Assembly (NCBI GenBank): GCA_011620445.1
Contig: WOZB01000262.1
Coordinates: 1-10,093, forward strand
DNA from: Anaerolineaceae bacterium
Lineage (GTDB): Bacteria; Chloroflexota; Anaerolineae; Anaerolineales; Anaerolineaceae
Reading direction: 5' to 3'
DNA length: 10,093 bases
Of this stretch, positions 7,202-10,093 are shown piece by piece (within the stretch, counting starts at the first letter, position 1; every line of letters begins with the position of its first letter). Made by a program: the position numbers and the translations under genes. Below the pieces are notes generated by a model. The model did not search any database, had not been told where the DNA came from, and saw nothing but the letters and a program-made list of their open reading frames with translations.

Positions 7202-8017
7202 ATGAGCGTTGATTTTTCGGTCAAGGATAAGGTATTTGTCATCACAGGGGCCACCGGCGTCATCTGCAGCAGATTGGCTAAGGAATTGGCTGGCTTGGGG
7301 GCCAAGCTGGTGCTTATCAACCGCCAGGCCGAGAGCGGAAAAGCGCTCGAAACTGAAATCCGCAATAGTGGCGGGAATGCGATTGCGATTGCCGCCGATG
7401 TGCTCGACAAAGCCAGTCTTCTCGCAGCCCGGGAAGAAACGATGCGCCGGTTTGGCCGAGTGGATGTGCTCATTAACGGGGCCGGAGGCAATAAGCCTGA
7501 AGCCACCACCAGCAGGACCAAGACCTTCTTTGACCTGGACCTTGAGGCTTTCCGCGGCGTGCTGGACCTCAACATCACCGGGGCATTCCTGACCACCCAG
7601 GTCTTTGGTGAAGTGCTGGTGAAACAAGGTAAGGGCGTGGTCCTGAACGTGGCTTCGATGGCCTCTTACCAACCGCTCACCAATGTGGTAGCCTACGCCT
7701 CAGCTAAAGCCGCTATAGTCAACTTTACCCAGTGGATGGCCGTGCATTTCAATGAAAACTATAGCAAGGATATCCGCGTTAATGCCATCGCGCCAGGCTT
7801 TGTGCTTTCAAATCAAAATCGTTTCCTTCTGCAAAAAGAGGATGGTTCTCCAACTGAGAGAGGCGCTAAAGTGTTGGCCAAAACCCCAATGGGACGCTAT
7901 GGTGACCCAAGTGAAATGGTGGGGGCGATCGTTTGGCTTAGCTCTGAGGCTGCAAGCTTTGTGAATGGGGTTGTCATCCCGATAGATGGTGGTTTCTTGG
8001 CTGCCTCCGGGGTTTAA
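7202..8017 (+). CDS. SDR-family oxidoreductase, probable D-mannonate oxidoreductase (fructuronate reductase)
   Basis: This 271-residue classical short-chain dehydrogenase interconverts D-fructuronate and D-mannonate with NAD(P)H if the family call is right. The cofactor loop is TGATGVIC (15-22), where Val and Cys stand at the usual last two glycine positions. I recall similar cysteine-bearing loops in mannonate-oxidoreductase SDRs. INGAGGNKPEATT (91-103), DLNITGAF with Asn124, catalytic Ser152, and Tyr165/Lys169 in YASAK complete the active site. IAPGFVLSNQNRFLL and the ending IPIDGGFLAASGV closely resemble Bacillus YjmF-like mannonate oxidoreductases as I remember them. Gluconate 5-dehydrogenase is the main alternative. 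The start at ATG 7202 sits 16 bp after gnd, with a modest AGGACAGG upstream. Starting further upstream would force a long overlap with gnd. Confidence 0.82.
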   Translation: MSVDFSVKDKVFVITGATGVICSRLAKELAGLGAKLVLINRQAESGKALETEIRNSGGNAIAIAADVLDKASLLAAREETMRRFGRVDVLINGAGGNKPEATTSRTKTFFDLDLEAFRGVLDLNITGAFLTTQVFGEVLVKQGKGVVLNVASMASYQPLTNVVAYASAKAAIVNFTQWMAVHFNENYSKDIRVNAIAPGFVLSNQNRFLLQKEDGSPTERGAKVLAKTPMGRYGDPSEMVGAIVWLSSEAASFVNGVVIPIDGGFLAASGV

Positions 8018-8074
8018 GCCGTTTGCAGACGACCTGAAAGCGAACAATTAGGATTTAGTCAACAGGAGCAAAAA

Positions 8075-9013
8075 ATGAAAAAGATCACTCTTTATGACAA
8101 TCTGGAAGTTTCTCAATTGGTGCTCGGTTTGATGCGCATCAGTCGGCTAACAGAAGCAGAACTGGATGGACTGCTCAATACAGCCCTCGACCTGGACGTG
8201 AACATGTTTGACCTGGCCGATATTTATGGAAGCCAGTATGGGCAATGCGAAGAACTCTTCGGGCTAAGCCTCAAGCGCAACCCGGGCTTGCGGGAGAAAA
8301 TGATTATTCAGTCCAAATGCGCCATCGTTATGAATAGCGCGCGCCGCACAATCAGCTACGACTTTTCCAAGGACTACATCCTTAAATCGGTGGAAGGCAG
8401 CCTCAAGCGCTTAGGCATCGAAACTCTTGATGTGCTTTTACTTCATCGGCCGGATACACTGATGGAACCTGCAGAAGTTGCTGAGGCTTTCAATGAGCTG
8501 GAAAGCTCGGGCAAGGTGCGCCACTTCGGGGTAAGCAATATGAACAGCCTGCAGCTTGAATTCCTTCAATCTGCAGTATCGCAACCGCTCAAAATCAACC
8601 AACTCCAGTTTGGACCGGGGCACACCGCCATGATCGACCAGGCCACACGGGCTAATACCCTTTTACCGGGCGCTGAAGACCGCGATGGAAGCATCTTGAA
8701 TTTTTGCCGGCTGAAAGGCATTACCATCCAGGCATGGTCGCCCTTCTTCTCCGGGTCTGAACATGCGCTCATTATCGATAATCCTGATTTTCCTGACCTC
8801 AACCAGGCCCTTCGTGAAGTTGGCGATGCCCACGCTATCTCAGCAATGGGGGCAGTGGCTGCTTGGATTACCCGACATCCTGCTGGTATCCAAGCCATTG
8901 CCGGCACCACCAAACCGAGTAGGCTGACTGAAATTGCCAAAGGCATGGATGTCAGGCTCTCACGTGAGGAATGGTACAAAATCTACATTGCTAATGACAG
9001 GGCGCTGCCCTAA
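8075..9013 (+). CDS. Aldo-keto reductase, YdhF-like
   Basis: This 312-residue (alpha/beta)8-barrel NADPH-dependent reductase has the full catalytic tetrad: Asp46 (FDLAD), Tyr51 (IYG), Lys81 (QSKCAI) and His124 (LLLHRPD). LIRS-like features of E. coli YdhF recur: DLADIYG, a YI-KS-E-SLKRL helix, [30 protein letters not shown] and the C-terminal LSREEWYKI. YdhF-type enzymes have no firmly established substrate; a keto or aldehydic sugar derivative would fit this operon. AGGAG at 8064-8068 lies six bases before ATG 8075. The 57-bp gap from the SDR gene is the longest in the operon and could carry a secondary promoter, though I see no clear -10/-35 pair. Product class is secure, substrate unknown. 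Confidence 0.88.
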   Translation: MKKITLYDNLEVSQLVLGLMRISRLTEAELDGLLNTALDLDVNMFDLADIYGSQYGQCEELFGLSLKRNPGLREKMIIQSKCAIVMNSARRTISYDFSKDYILKSVEGSLKRLGIETLDVLLLHRPDTLMEPAEVAEAFNELESSGKVRHFGVSNMNSLQLEFLQSAVSQPLKINQLQFGPGHTAMIDQATRANTLLPGAEDRDGSILNFCRLKGITIQAWSPFFSGSEHALIIDNPDFPDLNQALREVGDAHAISAMGAVAAWITRHPAGIQAIAGTTKPSRLTEIAKGMDVRLSREEWYKIYIANDRALP

Positions 9014-9038
9014 ACCTGGCGTGCCCAAGCGAAAAAAT

Positions 9039-9884
9039 ATGCAGACAGTCAAACTGAACAACGGCATCGAAATGCCTATCCTGGGTTTTGGTGTTTACAA
9101 AATCGAAGATCAGGGCGCCTGTGAACAGGCCGTACTGGATGCCTTTGAAACCGGTTACCGCCTGATTGACACCGCGGCTCTTTATGTCAATGAGGCCGCG
9201 GTAGGAAGTGCCATCCGCAAGAGCGCTCTTAAGCGTGAGGAAGTATTCGTCACCACCAAATTTTGGATTAGGGATGCCGGCTATGAAAAGACCATGGCAG
9301 CATTTGCCGCTTCCCAGGAGAAACTTGGCCTGGATGTGATTGATCTTTTCCTCATTCATCAGCCATTCGGCGATTATTTCGGCTCATGGCGGGCGATGCA
9401 AGAGCTGTACGCGCAGGGCAAAGTGCGCGCCATAGGGGTGAGTAACTTCTACCCGGATAGGTTAGTGGACTTGATTATCAATTCAGGTTTCACGCCGGCA
9501 GTCAACCAGGTGGAAATCAACCCCTGGTTCCAGCAGCTCGAAGCGCAAACCTGGAACGACAAATACAATGTCTGCATGCAAGCTTGGGCACCTCTGGCGA
9601 GGGGAACGCAAAACCTCTTCCAGCACCCGGTGCTTCGCAGCATTGCCGAAAAACACGAAAAAACTGTTGCCCAGGTTGTTTTGCGCTGGCTCATACAGCG
9701 CGGCATCGCGGTTATCCCAAAATCAGTTCACAAGGAAAGAATTATTGAGAATTTCAAGATATTCGATTTTGACTTGGACACTGGGGATATGACGCAAATT
9801 CAAGCCCTGGATACCGGGACGCCCTCTTTCGGATCACACTATAACCCGGAACAAGTCATAAAGCTGAGCAACCGGGTATTTTAG
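9039..9884 (+). CDS. Aldo-keto reductase, AKR5 / 2,5-diketo-D-gluconate reductase-like
   Basis: The 281-residue barrel enzyme starts with the typical [16 protein letters not shown]. It has the tetrad Asp44 (LIDTAALY), Tyr49, Lys74 (VTTKFW) and His107 ([11 protein letters not shown]). [21 protein letters not shown] and the NADPH-binding C-terminal [13 protein letters not shown] follow. This pattern marks the AKR5-like group, which includes 2,5-diketo-D-gluconate reductases and YvgN-type methylglyoxal/aldehyde reductases. Given the sugar-acid operon, a keto-gluconate-type substrate is attractive but unproved. Start ATG 9039 matches the family N-terminus; no good Shine-Dalgarno site is visible, and GTG 9021 in frame is an alternative. 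It follows the YdhF-like gene by 25 bp and appears to end the operon. The two reductases are only distantly related, so they are not a recent tandem duplication. Confidence 0.88.
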   Translation: MQTVKLNNGIEMPILGFGVYKIEDQGACEQAVLDAFETGYRLIDTAALYVNEAAVGSAIRKSALKREEVFVTTKFWIRDAGYEKTMAAFAASQEKLGLDVIDLFLIHQPFGDYFGSWRAMQELYAQGKVRAIGVSNFYPDRLVDLIINSGFTPAVNQVEINPWFQQLEAQTWNDKYNVCMQAWAPLARGTQNLFQHPVLRSIAEKHEKTVAQVVLRWLIQRGIAVIPKSVHKERIIENFKIFDFDLDTGDMTQIQALDTGTPSFGSHYNPEQVIKLSNRVF

Positions 9885-9901
9885 AAAATCTTAGTTGAAG
9901 G

Positions 9902-10093
9902 TTAATCCAGACCTTTCATGATAAAGGAGGCCATCAAACCGGCGTCTTCTTCCGGATTGATGGCTGTTTTGCTGAAGGCCATATCGTTGACGCGCTGCAG
10001 AACCAATCCGAATGATAAATAAGCTGCCTTGGAGGCGGAAAGGCGCAGTTTCTTCTCATCCTTGAAGATTTCCAAAAAGGCGTTGAGGAGGGC
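9902..10093 (-). CDS. C-terminal end of a probable TetR-family transcriptional regulator (5' end outside window)
   Basis: The minus strand is open from the window edge to a TAA at 9904-9902, giving 63 residues of a helical C-terminus ending GLMASFIMKGLD. The helices, the LRLSASKAAYLSFGLVLQRV segment and the final FIMKGL resemble the ligand-binding C-terminus of TetR/AcrR regulators, which often end in a similar hydrophobic-GL motif. The DNA-binding helix-turn-helix lies outside the window, so this is a tentative call. It converges with the operon with 17 bp between stop codons. If it is a regulator it could control the neighbouring operon, but its own promoter is far from the operon promoter. 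Confidence 0.45.
   Translation of the reverse strand, partial: ALLNAFLEIFKDEKKLRLSASKAAYLSFGLVLQRVNDMAFSKTAINPEEDAGLMASFIMKGLD

Noticed and set aside
7028..7672. Long minus-strand open frame opposite gnd and the SDR gene
   Set aside because: It has no recognisable domain and is fully antisense to two well-supported genes.
8934..9038. In-frame upstream extension of the last aldo-keto reductase
   Set aside because: It overlaps the preceding reductase gene, and the AKR N-terminal strand begins just after ATG 9039.
9895..9918. Possible hairpin after the operon (AAGGT...ACCTT)
   Set aside because: The five-base-pair stem has no following T run and lies partly inside the convergent gene.

Overview
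The window is a gene-dense stretch of bacterial chromosome of moderate GC content. It has no RNA genes, insertion sequences, phage genes or CRISPR repeats that I can see, and no gene-free stretch longer than about 110 bases. The taxon cannot be fixed from sequence alone. The gene styles would fit an anaerobic, carbohydrate-degrading bacterium such as an Anaerolineae-type Chloroflexota, but that is only a guess. These styles are a NagB-II-like SIS protein, a Clostridia-like 'uridine kinase', a nickel-pincer racemase homologue, SDR-type mannonate oxidoreductase and a 6-phosphogluconate dehydrogenase in a sugar-acid operon.

Layout. (1) Positions 1-1028, minus strand: a SIS-domain amino-sugar phosphate deaminase/isomerase that loses only its last few residues at the window edge. 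(2) A short AT-rich divergent promoter region at about 1029-1133. (3) Positions 1134-2615, plus strand: IMP dehydrogenase (guaB), the one clear housekeeping gene. (4) Positions 2669-3277, minus strand: a small P-loop kinase of the uridine-kinase fold, convergent with guaB. (5) A 60-bp divergent spacer with a symmetric inverted repeat. (6) Positions 3338-9884, plus strand: a tight six-gene operon of a LarA-superfamily epimerase, a PfkB sugar kinase, decarboxylating 6-phosphogluconate dehydrogenase, an SDR of the D-mannonate oxidoreductase type, a YdhF-like aldo-keto reductase and an AKR5-like aldo-keto reductase. (7) Positions 9902-10093, minus strand: the C-terminal end of a protein resembling a TetR-family regulator, convergent with the operon.

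Working together. The operon reads as a sugar-acid catabolic unit. The proposed route is D-fructuronate to D-mannonate (SDR), D-mannonate to D-gluconate (nickel-dependent C2 epimerase), D-gluconate to 6-phosphogluconate (the PfkB kinase, or less likely the divergent P-loop kinase), then 6-phosphogluconate to ribulose 5-phosphate + CO2 + NADPH (6PGDH). This would carry hexuronates into the pentose phosphate pathway without the usual mannonate dehydratase/KDG branch. No mannonate dehydratase or KDPG aldolase is visible here. The single-enzyme family calls are strong; the assembled pathway is inference. The two terminal aldo-keto reductases would handle further keto-sugar or keto-acid intermediates, with substrates unknown.
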